From the NCBI RefSeq assembly GCF_014648555.1, contig NZ_BMRI01000010.1, positions 23,601-87,600 on the forward strand: a stretch of DNA of 64,000 nucleotides. Reading direction: 5' to 3'. The notes under the pieces were generated by a model. It was given only the letters and a program-made list of their open reading frames with translations, searched no databases and was not told the DNA's origin. Positions 1-8,833 of the stretch are shown here, in pieces. Each line of letters begins with the position of its first letter. Position 1 is the stretch's first letter. The position numbers and the translations under genes are program-made. This DNA is from Kitasatospora griseola. Lineage in GTDB: Bacteria > Actinomycetota > Actinomycetes > Streptomycetales > Streptomycetaceae.

Positions 1-144
1 TCCGAGCACTTTCGTCCCTCCGGCGTGCCGAAATTCCGGAAATCGGCCAGGCCGGGACCGCTGTGCGCCGCACCGGTGTCCGAGGTGTCCGTTTTGCCTG
101 GTCGGCGGCCGGGACGGGAGCGGTCGCGTGCGAGGATGTGACGC

Positions 145-1224
145 GTGAGTGAGACCCCCGCAGCCCAGTCCGGTCAGCGGCCCCGCGGCGCCGCGTACGA
201 CTCCGTCTTCCTGCGCGCCGCCCGCAACGAGCCGGTGCCGCACACCCCCGTGTGGTTCATGCGGCAGGCCGGCCGTTCGCTGCCCGAGTACCTGAAGGTG
301 CGCGAGGGCATCCCGATGCTCGACGCCTGCATGCGGCCCGAGCTGGTCAAGGAGATCACCCTGCAGCCGGTGCGCCGGCACAAGGTGGACGCGGCGATCT
401 TCTTCTCCGACATCGTGGTCCCGCTCAAGGCGGTCGGCATCGACGTGGAGATCAAGGGCGGCGTCGGCCCGGTGATCGCCGACCCGATCCGCACCAAGGC
501 CGACCTGCAGCGGCTGCGTCCGCTGGAGCCGGACGACATGCCGTACATCACCGAGGCGGTCGGCCTGCTGGTCGCCGAGCTCGGCGCCACCCCGCTGATC
601 GGCTTCGCCGGCGCCCCGTTCACGCTGGCCAGCTACCTGATCGAGGGCGGCCCGTCGAAGTCGTACGAGAACACCAAGGCGATGATGTACGGCGCGCCCG
701 AGCTGTGGGCGGAGCTGGTCGACCGGCTCGCGCAGATCACCTCGGCGTTCCTGAAGATCCAGATCGAGGCGGGCGCCTCGGCGGTCCAGCTGTTCGACTC
801 CTGGGCGGGCGCGCTCGCCCCCGACGAGTACCGCCGCTCGGTGATGCCCGCCAGCGCCAAGGTGTTCGACGCGGTCGCGCCGTACGGGGTGCCGCGGATC
901 CACTTCGGCGTCAACACCGGCGAGCTGCTCGGCCTGATGGGCCAGGCCGGCGCGGACATCGTCGGCGTCGACTGGCGGGTCCCGCTGGACGAGGCCGCCA
1001 ACCGGGTCGGCCCCGGCAAGGGCCTGCAGGGCAACCTCGACCCGGCCGTGCTGTACGCCCCCACGCACGTGGTGGAGACCAAGGCCCGCGAGGTGCTGCA
1101 CGCCGCCCAGGCGCTCGGCGGCAGCCACCACATCTTCAACCTCGGCCACGGCGTCATGCCGACCATGGACCCGGAAGCGCTGACCCGCCTGGTCGCCTTC
1201 GTCCACGAGGCCAGCGCGCGCTGA
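145..1224 (+). CDS. hemE: Uroporphyrinogen decarboxylase HemE
   Basis: Cytosolic enzyme that removes four acetate carboxyls from uroporphyrinogen III to give coproporphyrinogen III, the last step shared by all haem routes. The 359-residue length is normal. Both family signatures are visible: [13 protein letters not shown] near residue 38 and [17 protein letters not shown] near residue 153, plus the FFSDI segment carrying the catalytic Asp. The GTG start lies a few bases after a CGAGGA ribosome-binding sequence. hemG and hemQ follow about 4 kb downstream, so the organism very likely uses the coproporphyrin-dependent pathway. Identification is secure. Confidence 0.97.
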   Translation: MSETPAAQSGQRPRGAAYDSVFLRAARNEPVPHTPVWFMRQAGRSLPEYLKVREGIPMLDACMRPELVKEITLQPVRRHKVDAAIFFSDIVVPLKAVGIDVEIKGGVGPVIADPIRTKADLQRLRPLEPDDMPYITEAVGLLVAELGATPLIGFAGAPFTLASYLIEGGPSKSYENTKAMMYGAPELWAELVDRLAQITSAFLKIQIEAGASAVQLFDSWAGALAPDEYRRSVMPASAKVFDAVAPYGVPRIHFGVNTGELLGLMGQAGADIVGVDWRVPLDEAANRVGPGKGLQGNLDPAVLYAPTHVVETKAREVLHAAQALGGSHHIFNLGHGVMPTMDPEALTRLVAFVHEASAR

Positions 1225-1237
1225 CACCCCGTCAGCG
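1219..1237. terminator. Short convergent hairpin at the hemE end
   Basis: CGCTGAC, five bases, GTCAGCG: a 7-bp perfect stem that spans both the hemE stop and the stop of the converging response-regulator pseudogene. It is weak for a terminator, but the position fits one. Confidence 0.3.
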
Positions 1238-1899
1238 GGGCTCGTCGCCGCCGAGGAACGCCAGCACCGCCAGGACCCGGCGGTGGGTGTCCTCGGCGGG
1301 CGGCAGGTCGAGCTTCAGCAGGATGTTGCCGATGTGCTTGGCCACCGCCGCCTCCGACACCACCAGCCGGCGGCAGATCTCCGCGTTCGAGCAGCCCCGG
1401 GCCATCAGCTCCAGCACCTCCCGCTCGCGCGGCGTCAGCCGCTCCAGCGGGTCCCGGCGGCGGGACAGCAGGCGGCGCACCACCTCCGGGTCGACCACGG
1501 TGCCGCCGGACGCCACCGTGTCCACCGCGTCCAGGAACTCCTCGACGTGGCCGACCCGGTCCTTCAGCAGGTAGCCCACCGCGCCGTCGCCGTCGGCCAG
1601 CAGCTCCGCCGCGTACGAGCGCTGCACGTACTGGCTGAGCACCGGCAGCCCGGGCTGCCGGTGCTCAGCGCGACCGCCGCCCGCAGGCCCTCCTCGGCCA
1701 GGCCCGGCGGCATCCGGACGTCGGTGACCACCAGGTCGGGCCGGTGCTCGGCGACCGCCGTCAGCAGTGACGGGGCGTCACCGACCGCCGCCGCCACGGT
1801 GCGGCCGAAACGTTCCAGCAGGCCCACCAGACCCTCCCGCAGCAGCACGGAGTCCTCGGCCGGCACCAGGCGGAGCGGGCGTGGGGCAGCAACGGGCAC
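1232..1899 (-). pseudogene. NarL/LuxR-type response regulator, frameshifted
   Basis: Two frames together make one response regulator. The first (from the GTG at 1899) gives the receiver start, with the phospho-acceptor Asp in VVTDVRM. The second (ending at 1232) gives the receiver end (AVGYLLKDRVG) and a GerE/LuxR DNA-binding domain (LTPREREVLELMARG, VAKHIGNILLKLDL). The frame changes at the 36-bp palindrome 1634-1669, where the expected PGLPVLSQYV segment becomes readable only after a shift of one base. The downstream half could start internally, but without a complete receiver. The kinase partner is also reduced to a scrap. Either the gene is dead or the palindrome is an assembly error. Confidence 0.8.
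1634..1669. repeat. 36-bp perfect palindrome at the frameshift
   Basis: Arms of 18 bases with no spacer (one arm contains CTGAGCACCGGCAGCCC, the other its exact reverse complement). It lies inside the response-regulator gene. One arm reads as the normal receiver sequence PGLPVLS; the other replaces codons usually not conserved as such and is one base short, which moves the frame. This looks like an inverted copy of adjacent sequence. Confidence 0.85.
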
Positions 1900-1975
1900 G
1901 GGATCTCCACACGCAGCAGGGTCGGCTCGCCGGGCGGGCTGCTGACGGACAGTCTGCCGTCCACCACCGCGATCC
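1893..1975 (-). pseudogene. C-terminal scrap of a sensor histidine kinase
   Basis: On the minus strand, just ahead of the response-regulator start, the frame reads DGRLSVSSPPGEPTLLRVE followed by IPC. This matches the usual C-terminal end of a NarX/DesK-type kinase ATPase domain (GGRLxVxSPPGGPTxLRAEIPC). The rest of the kinase (dimerisation and N, G1 boxes) is absent upstream and there is no normal stop. Read as the end of a deletion that removed the kinase. Confidence 0.6.
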
Positions 1976-2133
1976 AGCAGGCGGTGAGGAAGGTGCCGAT
2001 CCGGTCGCGATCCCGCGCCGCGTGGCGAGGACCGGCGGAGGGCATGGCGGTGCTGTGCGTGGGCATGTGAGGGCCTTCGGCAGCAGGGGCGGGTGGGGAG
2101 ATTTCCAGTGAACCGCCAGGCCGAAGGCCGGAT

Positions 2134-2168
2134 CCGTAGTCGGACTGCGGGCCGTAGTCCGACTACGG
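2134..2168 (-). terminator. Hairpin terminator of the XRE-TPR gene
   Basis: CCGTAGTCGGACT, nine bases, AGTCCGACTACGG: a 13-bp perfect stem starting directly after the stop codon of the leftward regulator gene. No strong T-tract, as is common in high-GC actinobacteria. Confidence 0.65.
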
Positions 2169-2169
2169 G

Positions 2170-3486
2170 TCAGATGATCTGTACGCCCGCGCGGGAGGCG
2201 AAGTCCCGGATGCCCGGCAGCTTGCGGTCGTGCCGCACCAGGCCGGTGGCGAGGTTGCGGACGGCGCCCCGGCGGAGCTCCTGCGGGGCGGCCTCCTCGG
2301 CCGCGAGCAGGGCCCGGTAGCACTGCTCGGGCCTGCCCCACTGGTCGAACGCGCGAGCCACGTCGATGAAGAAGCGGGCCTGCCGCTCGGCAGTCGGCAG
2401 AGCAGCAGGGTCGATCGTGGCGGCCAGCTCGATCGCCCGGCCGGCGTCGCCGAGTTCGTAGTGCACCGACAGCTCGTGCAGGGCGACGCCCTGGATCCCG
2501 TCAACCAGCCCGGAGGTCCGGCCGGCTGCGGCAGCGCTGTTGGCAGCCTCGCGGATCAGCGAGTGCGCGTAGGCACGATCGCCGGTCTTCGCGGCGGTGT
2601 AAGCGGCGGTGGCGTACAGGTCGCCACGGGTGGCCAGGCGAGCGGTCTCGGGCACCGTCCTGTTGGCGAGGAGGTGCTCGGCGGCGACCACCACGATGTC
2701 GATTGCCCTGGCCAGGCTGCCTTGGCGGCGCCAGGAACTGGAGACCATCCGCTGGGACTCGGCGACCACCAGCGGGTCATCGCCTGCTCGGGCGGAGGTC
2801 AGCGCGCGGTCTGCGGTGATGGCCAGCAGGTTGTTGTCGCCGATCTTGATGCACAGCCGCGCCGCAAGGTTGTAGAGCTGGGCGACGTTGCGAGCGCGTT
2901 CTTCGGCGGTGCCGACCATCTGGGCAGCTGCGATCCGGGTCGGCAGAGCAGCGGCGAGCCCGTCGTACTTGGCCGCCTTGAACTCCTGGCGCGACGTCAG
3001 GAGCGAAGCGGTTACGGACTCGTGGGTCGGCTCGTGCCGGGGCGCTGGAATCCGGCCTGTTCCGTAGAGCAGCAGGTCTTCCAGGCCGGCCAAGGGTGAG
3101 GCTGTCTCGGCATGCGCGGCCTGTTGGCCTGCGGCCGGAGCGAACAGGGCGGCAGCCGCCAGGGCCAGGAACGGGCGGCGTCGCACATCGTCCTCCTCGG
3201 CAGCGGAAGTGCTCGTCAGCGTAGCGGAGGCGAACTTGCGGGGGCGGGACCTCGGCCGGTCGGCAGCTGGCTGCGGTAATTCCATCAGCTCGCCGAGTTC
3301 GCAGCCCAGTACCGCCACGAGGCGACGGAGCAGGGTCAGGTCCTTCACCTGCTGCGAGTCGCGTTCCAGCAACGACATCCAGACCTCGCTGCGGTCAAGC
3401 TCGACGGCGAGACGGAGCTGAGTCCACTCCATCTCGGCGCGGCGGAGTGCGATGAACTTGCCGAACGTGATGCCACTGCTCCCCAC
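2170..3486 (-). CDS. XRE-family regulator with TPR-like C-terminal region
   Basis: Probable DNA-binding regulator of 438 residues. Residues about 5-60 form a helix-turn-helix of XRE type (LRRAEMEWTQLRLAVELDR, then WMSLLERDSQQVKDLTLLRR). A charged linker and a short hydrophobic Ala-rich stretch (about 105-125) follow, then a long all-alpha region rich in Ala/Leu helix pairs resembling TPR repeats. Streptomycetes carry many such proteins, often acting as ligand- or peptide-responsive regulators; the ligand here cannot be told. The frame stays open upstream, but the GTG at 3486, just before the HTH and after a G-rich stretch, is the sensible start. It is followed by a 13-bp terminator and sits between two broken genes, so it may be a recent arrival. 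Confidence 0.75.
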   Translation of the reverse strand: MGSSGITFGKFIALRRAEMEWTQLRLAVELDRSEVWMSLLERDSQQVKDLTLLRRLVAVLGCELGELMELPQPAADRPRSRPRKFASATLTSTSAAEEDDVRRRPFLALAAAALFAPAAGQQAAHAETASPLAGLEDLLLYGTGRIPAPRHEPTHESVTASLLTSRQEFKAAKYDGLAAALPTRIAAAQMVGTAEERARNVAQLYNLAARLCIKIGDNNLLAITADRALTSARAGDDPLVVAESQRMVSSSWRRQGSLARAIDIVVVAAEHLLANRTVPETARLATRGDLYATAAYTAAKTGDRAYAHSLIREAANSAAAAGRTSGLVDGIQGVALHELSVHYELGDAGRAIELAATIDPAALPTAERQARFFIDVARAFDQWGRPEQCYRALLAAEEAAPQELRRGAVRNLATGLVRHDRKLPGIRDFASRAGVQII

Positions 3487-3729
3487 GCCGGCCCCCGGCG
3501 TCGTGTTGAATCCGCTACGGACCGCTACCGTGCCGATGAACTGGGGCCACGGTGTGGGGCTTTCGGACCGAAGCCGACAATCACCACACTGCCCGGGAAG
3601 GTGTAGCGGTTTGCGAGAGTGCTGTTCATGGGCTGCCCTTGAGACGCCTGAGGCTCGCCGTGGACGCTCGATCAAGCTCTCCAGCCTCCGCATGGCAGAG
3701 ACCTATGGCGGACTGCTGATGGGGTACCC

Positions 3730-4079
3730 GACCCGAGAGATGAACGACGCGATCGTGGCGGCGCGGGTGTTCGGCGCGGATGCGGGATCGGTTGGCGCGG
3801 TTGAACGCGCTTGCGGCGGCTCGCAGTTCGGCTCGGGTATGGGTGGGTGCGGTGAGGGCGGCGACGTGGAGGAGTTCGCCGAAGGCGGCGACCTGGGCCT
3901 GGACAACGGCGTCAGACTCGTCACCATCGGGCGCATCGGAGTGGTGCTGGCCCTGGTAGGCGAAGGAGGTTGTTACCGGCCCGGTCAAGCGCCCGCTGGT
4001 GGGTGCCGAACGCTTGCCGGGCTGCTGGGTTCGCCTTTCGTCGGCCCAGGGCCCGGCCGATCGTCGTGGTGCGGCGGGG
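3730..4079 (-). pseudogene. Orphan reading-frame relic (no intact gene)
   Basis: The stretch 3487-4079 holds no convincing intact gene. On the minus strand an open frame enters from inside the neighbouring DUF4349 gene and shows protein-like composition (for example GPVTTSFAYQGQHHSDAP, then AFGELLHVAALTAPTHTRAE and FNRANRSRIRAEH). It has no good start codon or ribosome-binding site and loses character at about 3730. It looks like the 3-prime part of a gene whose front was removed. Similar helical segments occur at the ends of actinomycete plasmid or mobilisation proteins, but this is recollection and the function is not assigned. Confidence 0.35.
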
Positions 4080-5060
4080 TCAGTCCTCCGTTCCGGGCGT
4101 CGGCGGGTGCTGGGGCGGGGCGGGGAAGGCGTTCGGGGCCGGAGGCGGGGTGCGGCGGGGGCGGGTGCGGCGGAGGCGGAGGAGGAGCCAGGCGACGGGG
4201 GCGAGGACCAGCAGGAACGGGGCGCCGGCGGCCAGGACGACCAGGAGGCCGTGCAGGACGGCCAGTAGTGCGTGCCAGCCGCCGGTGAGGGCCCTGCCGA
4301 CCGAGTGCCAGAAGCCGTCCTTGGGCTTGGCGACCGCGCCGGTGGGGCGCTGGGAGTCCGTCAGCAGGTCGAGCGTCACGGTGGAGAGCGAGGTGCGGGA
4401 GGTCAGCGCCTGCTGCTGGCGCTCCAGGGCCTCCAGGTCGGACTCACGGCGGGTCAGTTCGCTCTCCAGCGAGACCACTTCGGACAGCGTCTTGGCCTCC
4501 GCCATCAGGGCCCGCACCCGGTCCACGCTGGCGCGCATCGACTTGATCCGGCTGTCCACGTCGGCGATCTGGCCGGTGAGGTCGTCGGCCTGGCTGGTCA
4601 GGGCGAGTCGTTGGCCGAGACCGCCGATGGCGTCCACGGTCTTCTGGTACGACTCGGACGGCACCTTCAGCGTCAGGGTGGCCTGGGCGCCCTCGCCCGC
4701 TCCGCGCCGGCTCTCGCCCGACACGAATCCGCCCGCCTGGGTGACCAGGTCCACGGCCTTGTCGCGGGCCGGCTCCAGGTCGTCCACCTTGATCGTCATC
4801 CGGGCCTGGTAGGCGATCTGCCGGTTCACCGACTGCCCGCTCGCCCCGGCCGACGGCGCGGCCGTGGCGCCGCCCGCGCCCGCTCCGCCCGTCCCCGCCG
4901 CGCCCGCCGGCGCCTTCGCGTCGGCCGGTGCGGCCGCCGCCGCGTTGTCGGCCTTGCCCGCGGATGTGCTGCTGCCGCCGCCGTTCGCGCTGCACCCGGC
5001 CAGCAGCAGCACCGCCGCCAGGACGCCGGCCGCCCCCGCTCTGCGCACCCGTACTCCCAT
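4080..5060 (-). CDS. DUF4349 lipoprotein
   Basis: Predicted membrane lipoprotein of 326 residues. The N terminus has a positively charged start, a hydrophobic core and a lipobox LLAGC. A low-complexity Ala/Gly linker (about 25-75) leads to the DUF4349 domain (about 80-235, VNRQIAYQARMTIKVDDL onward) with a long coiled-coil stretch rich in Glu, Leu and Arg. One C-terminal transmembrane helix (about 265-295) follows, then a basic, Pro-rich cytoplasmic tail. Function unknown; the family is found in cell-envelope settings. It is divergent from hemG across a 183-bp gap. Confidence 0.85.
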   Translation of the reverse strand: MGVRVRRAGAAGVLAAVLLLAGCSANGGGSSTSAGKADNAAAAAPADAKAPAGAAGTGGAGAGGATAAPSAGASGQSVNRQIAYQARMTIKVDDLEPARDKAVDLVTQAGGFVSGESRRGAGEGAQATLTLKVPSESYQKTVDAIGGLGQRLALTSQADDLTGQIADVDSRIKSMRASVDRVRALMAEAKTLSEVVSLESELTRRESDLEALERQQQALTSRTSLSTVTLDLLTDSQRPTGAVAKPKDGFWHSVGRALTGGWHALLAVLHGLLVVLAAGAPFLLVLAPVAWLLLRLRRTRPRRTPPPAPNAFPAPPQHPPTPGTED

Positions 5061-5243
5061 GCCCGTCCCCTCCCGTGTCCGTGCGGCGGGCCGCTCGCCC
5101 GCCCTTGAGCACTTTGACGCGCGGGCCCGCGGACCGGACCCGCACCGGCGGTACCGGAACGATCACGCCTCGGCCTCATGGCGGTCTCGGCGGTCGCGTG
5201 GGCCGATTCCGGATTCGGGATAAGGGCTGGAAGACTGCGGGGC

Positions 5244-6644
5244 ATGGCGAAACCTCACGTCGTGGTGATCGGTGGCGGCGTCGCGGGCCTGGCCGCGGCC
5301 GCCTTCCTCAGTGACCGGCCGGTGCGGGTCACCGTGCTGGAGGCGTCCGACCGCTTCGGCGGCAAACTGCGCGGCGGGGAGGTCGGCGGCGTCCGGGTCG
5401 ATCTCGGCGCGGAGTCGATGCTGGCCCGCCGCCCGGAAGCCGTCGAACTGGCCCAAAAGGTCGGTCTCGGCGAGCAGTTGGAGCCGCCGACCACCGCCAA
5501 GGCGTCGATCTGGACCCGGGAGGGCCTGCGTTCGATGCCCGGCGGCCAGTTGATGGGCGTGCCCGGCGACCTGGACGCGCTGAAGGCGTCCGGCGTGCTC
5601 ACCCCCGAAGGCCTGGAGCGGGCCGTCCACGAGCAGCCCGCCGAGATCGGCGACGACGCCCCGATCGGCGCCTACATCGCCGCCCGGCTCGGCCGCGAGG
5701 TCGTCGACCGGTTGGTCGAGCCGCTGCTCGGCGGCGTGTACGCCGGGCACGCCGACGAGATCTCGATCCGCGCTGCCGTCCCGCAGCTGCTGGCACTGGC
5801 GCAGCGCGACGGCTCGCTGACCGAGGCGGTGCGCGAGCTCACCGGCCGTTCGACCGCCACCGGCCCGGTCTTCCAGGGCCTGCGCGGCGGCCTCGGCACC
5901 TTCCCCGACGCCATCGCCGCGCACGACCGCGCGCACGGCGCCGAACTGCTCACCGGCCACCCCGTCGAGGCGCTGCGCCGCACCCCCGACGGCTGGCAGG
6001 TCACCACCGGCGGACGGCAACTGCACGCGGACGCCGTGGTGCTGGCCGTCCCCGCCCCGCACGCGGCCGCGCTGCTCGCCGCCGACGCGCCCGCCGCCGC
6101 GGCCGAGCTGCGGGGGATCGAGTACGCCTCGATGGCGCTGGTCACGCTCGCCTTCCGGCGCGCCGACCTGGCGGACAGCCCGCTCGTCGGCAGCGGCTTC
6201 CTGGTGCCGCCGGTGGACCGCCGCAACATCAAGGCGTCCACCTTCTCCAGCAACAAGTGGGGCTGGCTGGAGCGCTCCGCGCCGGACACCTTCCTACTGC
6301 GCACCTCGCTGGGCCGGCACCGCGAGGGCGCCGCGCTCCAGCTGGACGACGCCGAACTGGTGGCCCGTTCGCTGGCCGACCTGCAGACCGCCGTCGGCCT
6401 GCGCGCCACCCCGTACGACCATGCCGTCACCCGCTGGACCGACGGTCTGCCGCAGTACCCGGTCGGCCACCTCGACCGGGTCGCCCGGATCCGCACCCGG
6501 CTGGACGCGCTCGGCGGCATCGCCGTCTGCGGCGCCGCCTACGACGGCGTCGGCATCCCCGCCGTCGTCGCGAGCGCCCGCCGGGCCGCCGCCGTCCACC
6601 CCGTCACCGGAACCACCCGCACAGAAGGGACAATGGGCTCATGA
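5244..6644 (+). CDS. hemG: Coproporphyrinogen III / protoporphyrinogen oxidase (HemG/HemY, CgoX)
   Basis: FAD-dependent oxidase of 466 residues with the dinucleotide-binding motif [17 protein letters not shown] at the N terminus and the usual C-terminal FAD segment ([16 protein letters not shown]). In actinobacteria that have HemQ this enzyme oxidises coproporphyrinogen III to coproporphyrin III, although it is often labelled protoporphyrinogen oxidase. The frame is open further upstream, but the ATG at 5244 directly precedes the FAD motif. Its stop overlaps the hemQ start by ATGA, so the two are translationally coupled, fitting successive steps of one pathway. Confidence 0.93.
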   Translation: MAKPHVVVIGGGVAGLAAAAFLSDRPVRVTVLEASDRFGGKLRGGEVGGVRVDLGAESMLARRPEAVELAQKVGLGEQLEPPTTAKASIWTREGLRSMPGGQLMGVPGDLDALKASGVLTPEGLERAVHEQPAEIGDDAPIGAYIAARLGREVVDRLVEPLLGGVYAGHADEISIRAAVPQLLALAQRDGSLTEAVRELTGRSTATGPVFQGLRGGLGTFPDAIAAHDRAHGAELLTGHPVEALRRTPDGWQVTTGGRQLHADAVVLAVPAPHAAALLAADAPAAAAELRGIEYASMALVTLAFRRADLADSPLVGSGFLVPPVDRRNIKASTFSSNKWGWLERSAPDTFLLRTSLGRHREGAALQLDDAELVARSLADLQTAVGLRATPYDHAVTRWTDGLPQYPVGHLDRVARIRTRLDALGGIAVCGAAYDGVGIPAVVASARRAAAVHPVTGTTRTEGTMGS

Positions 6645-7351
6645 CCGAAAGCACTGAGCAGCCCGTGAAGAAGAAGGCCCGCGACCTCAACCAGGTCATC
6701 CGCTACACCATGTGGTCGGTGTTCAAGCTGAAGGACGGCCTGCCCGAGGACCGTTCCGCCCTGGTCGCCGAGGTGGACGCCCTCTTCGAGCAGCTCGCCG
6801 CCAAGGACGTCACCATCCGCGGCACCTACGACGTGTCCGGCCTGCGCGCCGACGCCGATCTGATGATCTGGTGGCACGCGGAGAACTCGGACGACCTGCA
6901 GGAGGCGTACAACCGCTTCCGCCGCACCGAGCTGGGCCGCCGGATGGAGCCGGTCTGGTCGAACATGGCGCTGCACCGCCCCGCCGAGTTCAACAAGTCG
7001 CACATCCCCGCGTTCCTCGCCGACGAGCGGGCCCGCGAGTACGTCTGCGTCTACCCGTTCGTCCGCTCCTACGAGTGGTACCTGCTCCCCGACGAGGAGC
7101 GCCGGGCGATGCTGTCCGAGCACGGCCAGATGGCCCGCGGCTACCCGGACGTGCGCGCCAACACCGTCGCCTCGTTCGCGCTCGGCGACTACGAGTGGCT
7201 GCTGGCCTTCGAGGCCGACGAGCTGCACCGCATCGTCGACCTGATGCGCGACCTGCGCCCGTCCCGCGCGCGGCTGCACGTGCGCGAGGAGGTGCCGTTC
7301 TTCACCGGCCGCCGCAAGTCGGTCGGCGACCTGGTCGCCGGGCTGTTCTGA
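6641..7351 (+). CDS. hemQ: Coproheme decarboxylase HemQ
   Basis: Chlorite-dismutase-superfamily enzyme of 236 residues that decarboxylates two propionates of coproheme III to make haem b, using peroxide. The motif [13 protein letters not shown] (about residue 138 on) carries the catalytic Tyr of the HemQ branch, and the following [10 protein letters not shown] segment carries the proximal haem His. The start at 6641 is preceded by AGAAGGGA and overlaps the hemG stop by four bases. HemQ beside hemG marks the coproporphyrin-dependent haem route of Gram-positive bacteria. Confidence 0.95.
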   Translation: MTESTEQPVKKKARDLNQVIRYTMWSVFKLKDGLPEDRSALVAEVDALFEQLAAKDVTIRGTYDVSGLRADADLMIWWHAENSDDLQEAYNRFRRTELGRRMEPVWSNMALHRPAEFNKSHIPAFLADERAREYVCVYPFVRSYEWYLLPDEERRAMLSEHGQMARGYPDVRANTVASFALGDYEWLLAFEADELHRIVDLMRDLRPSRARLHVREEVPFFTGRRKSVGDLVAGLF

Positions 7352-7378
7352 CCCGACCGCTCCTTCGAACCGCTCCGG

Positions 7379-7412
7379 CAGCCGTCACCGCGCCCCCGCG
7401 CGGCGGCGGCTG
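7379..7412. terminator. Hairpin between hemQ and a converging gene
   Basis: CAGCCG and CCGCGC pair with GCGCGG and CGGCTG around a four-C loop, with one 3-base internal mismatch. It lies in the 80-bp gap between two converging genes, so it may serve both strands. Confidence 0.5.
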
Positions 7413-7431
7413 TCGGCGTTCCGGGGTGCGG

Positions 7432-7899
7432 TCACGCGGGGGCGTTCTCCAGGTCGTCGATCTCCAGGTCGGGCAGTCGAAGCTGGTAGTCGACGGGGGT
7501 GGTGGAGCCGTCGCCCCACTGCTCGGTGAGCAGCACGGCGGTGTGTCCGGCGCCGCTGCTGTCCTGGGCGACGGTCCAGCCGACCGGGACGTCCTGCGCC
7601 CGGAACACCGGGTCGGCGTCGTTGGCCTGCGCCCACTGGTCGAGCCGGGCGTTCAGCTCGGCGGTCAGGTACTTCTGCCGGACCGTCCGGGCCGCCTCGG
7701 GCTCGCCCCGGAGGACGGCGTCGCGGTACGCGGAGAAGAACGTGTCGACCCGCTGCTCGGCGGGCGTCCGGATCGCCTGCGGCGGCGAGACGCTCGGGGC
7801 CCGGTGCTGTTCGACGGCGAGTGCCGCCGGGCCGGGCGCCGGCAGGACGACCGGCGAGAGGGCGAGGACCGCCGCGGCGGCGATGCGGAAACGAATCAT
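7432..7899 (-). CDS. Small secreted protein of unknown function
   Basis: 155 residues. A Sec-type signal peptide is clear (MIRFR, then an Ala/Val/Leu/Pro hydrophobic core, cleavage probably near ALAVE about residue 30). The mature part is predicted mixed alpha/beta with a helical segment (EQRVDTFFSAYRDAVLRGE) followed by strands, and could be an NTF2-like fold; I do not recognise a named family. The ATG at 7899 is the only start giving a signal peptide. It lies downstream of, and on the same strand as, the TIGR04222/MNIO group and may be its last member. Confidence 0.6.
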   Translation of the reverse strand: MIRFRIAAAAVLALSPVVLPAPGPAALAVEQHRAPSVSPPQAIRTPAEQRVDTFFSAYRDAVLRGEPEAARTVRQKYLTAELNARLDQWAQANDADPVFRAQDVPVGWTVAQDSSGAGHTAVLLTEQWGDGSTTPVDYQLRLPDLEIDDLENAPA

Positions 7900-7991
7900 G
7901 CCGTCGAGTCTGCGAGCGGCCGGAGGGCCCCGGCGCACAACGCGCTGATGCGGCGTCGGAACTCGGCCCGGACGGCCCCGGGCCCGTCCGG

Positions 7992-8753
7992 CTAACGGTG
8001 GCTCAGTGCCGCCCGCAGGCGCGGGTCCTGGACGGCCTCGGGCCCGCGGATCGCGACCGCGGTGAGCAGGTCGTCGGTGCCCGCCCGGCAGATGTGCGGC
8101 CAGCGCAGGGTGCGCAGCAGGCGCTGCCCGGCGGGGGCCGCCCAGGCGGTGTAGGAGTGCACGTCGACCCGGGCCATCATCAGGGTGCCGCCGGTCAGCA
8201 CCAGCGGCAGCGAGTACCAGGCGACGGCCGTCCGGGCCAGTTCGCCGTCGGAGTTCAGCACCACCGTGAGCAGCAGCATCGCGACCGCCCCGAGCAGCGC
8301 GTACCGGACGTGCCGGATCGCCCGCAGCGCCTGGACCCGGACCTCCGCCGGCGTGGCCAGACCGGCCAGCGCCAGCCGGTCGCCGATGTCCCGGACGGTG
8401 GGGTGGGCGGCCAGCGCCGCCTTCAACTGGGCGGTGCGGCACTGGCCCTCGGGGCCGATCGCGGTGATCAGGGCCCGCTCCAGCCGGCCCCGGCCCTGCG
8501 GATCGACCACCGTGGTCCACCCGGTGTGCGCCAGGTGCAGCCGGCCCAGCCCGGCCATCCGGACCAGCGCCAGATCCACCACCCGGGCCGGTCCGCCCGC
8601 CAGGTACGCGGTCTCGTACAGGCCGATCCCCGACGTCCGGTCGGCCGTCGGCAGGTGCTCGACGAGGGCGTCGGCGACCGAGGCGACCCGGACCAGGCGC
8701 AGACAGGACAGCACCGCGGCGGCACAGGTCGGGATCAGCAGCAGCACCCACAT
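7992..8753 (-). CDS. TIGR04222-domain membrane protein, tail-less
   Basis: 253 residues. Starts with a short N-terminal membrane segment (MWVLLLIPTCAAAVLS), followed by the TIGR04222 signature (YETAYLAGGPARVVDLALVR) and two further membrane helices (about 145-190). It is a paralogue of the next gene upstream and shares order and spacing of segments, but lacks the Cys-rich C-terminal tail. Function unknown; the family usually sits beside DUF692 genes. The longer open frame upstream runs antisense through the neighbour tail and is ignored. Confidence 0.75.
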   Translation of the reverse strand: MWVLLLIPTCAAAVLSCLRLVRVASVADALVEHLPTADRTSGIGLYETAYLAGGPARVVDLALVRMAGLGRLHLAHTGWTTVVDPQGRGRLERALITAIGPEGQCRTAQLKAALAAHPTVRDIGDRLALAGLATPAEVRVQALRAIRHVRYALLGAVAMLLLTVVLNSDGELARTAVAWYSLPLVLTGGTLMMARVDVHSYTAWAAPAGQRLLRTLRWPHICRAGTDDLLTAVAIRGPEAVQDPRLRAALSHR

Positions 8754-8833
8754 GGTGTTTGTTCTAGTCCCGCTCACGCGGCAAGCGGAATGGATCCACC
8801 TGCCGCGATACCGAACTGTGACACGATCCCGAC

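Noticed and set aside
3487-3693. N-terminal extension of the XRE regulator
   Set aside because: The frame is open, but the composition is not protein-like and the helix-turn-helix begins right after the GTG at 3486.
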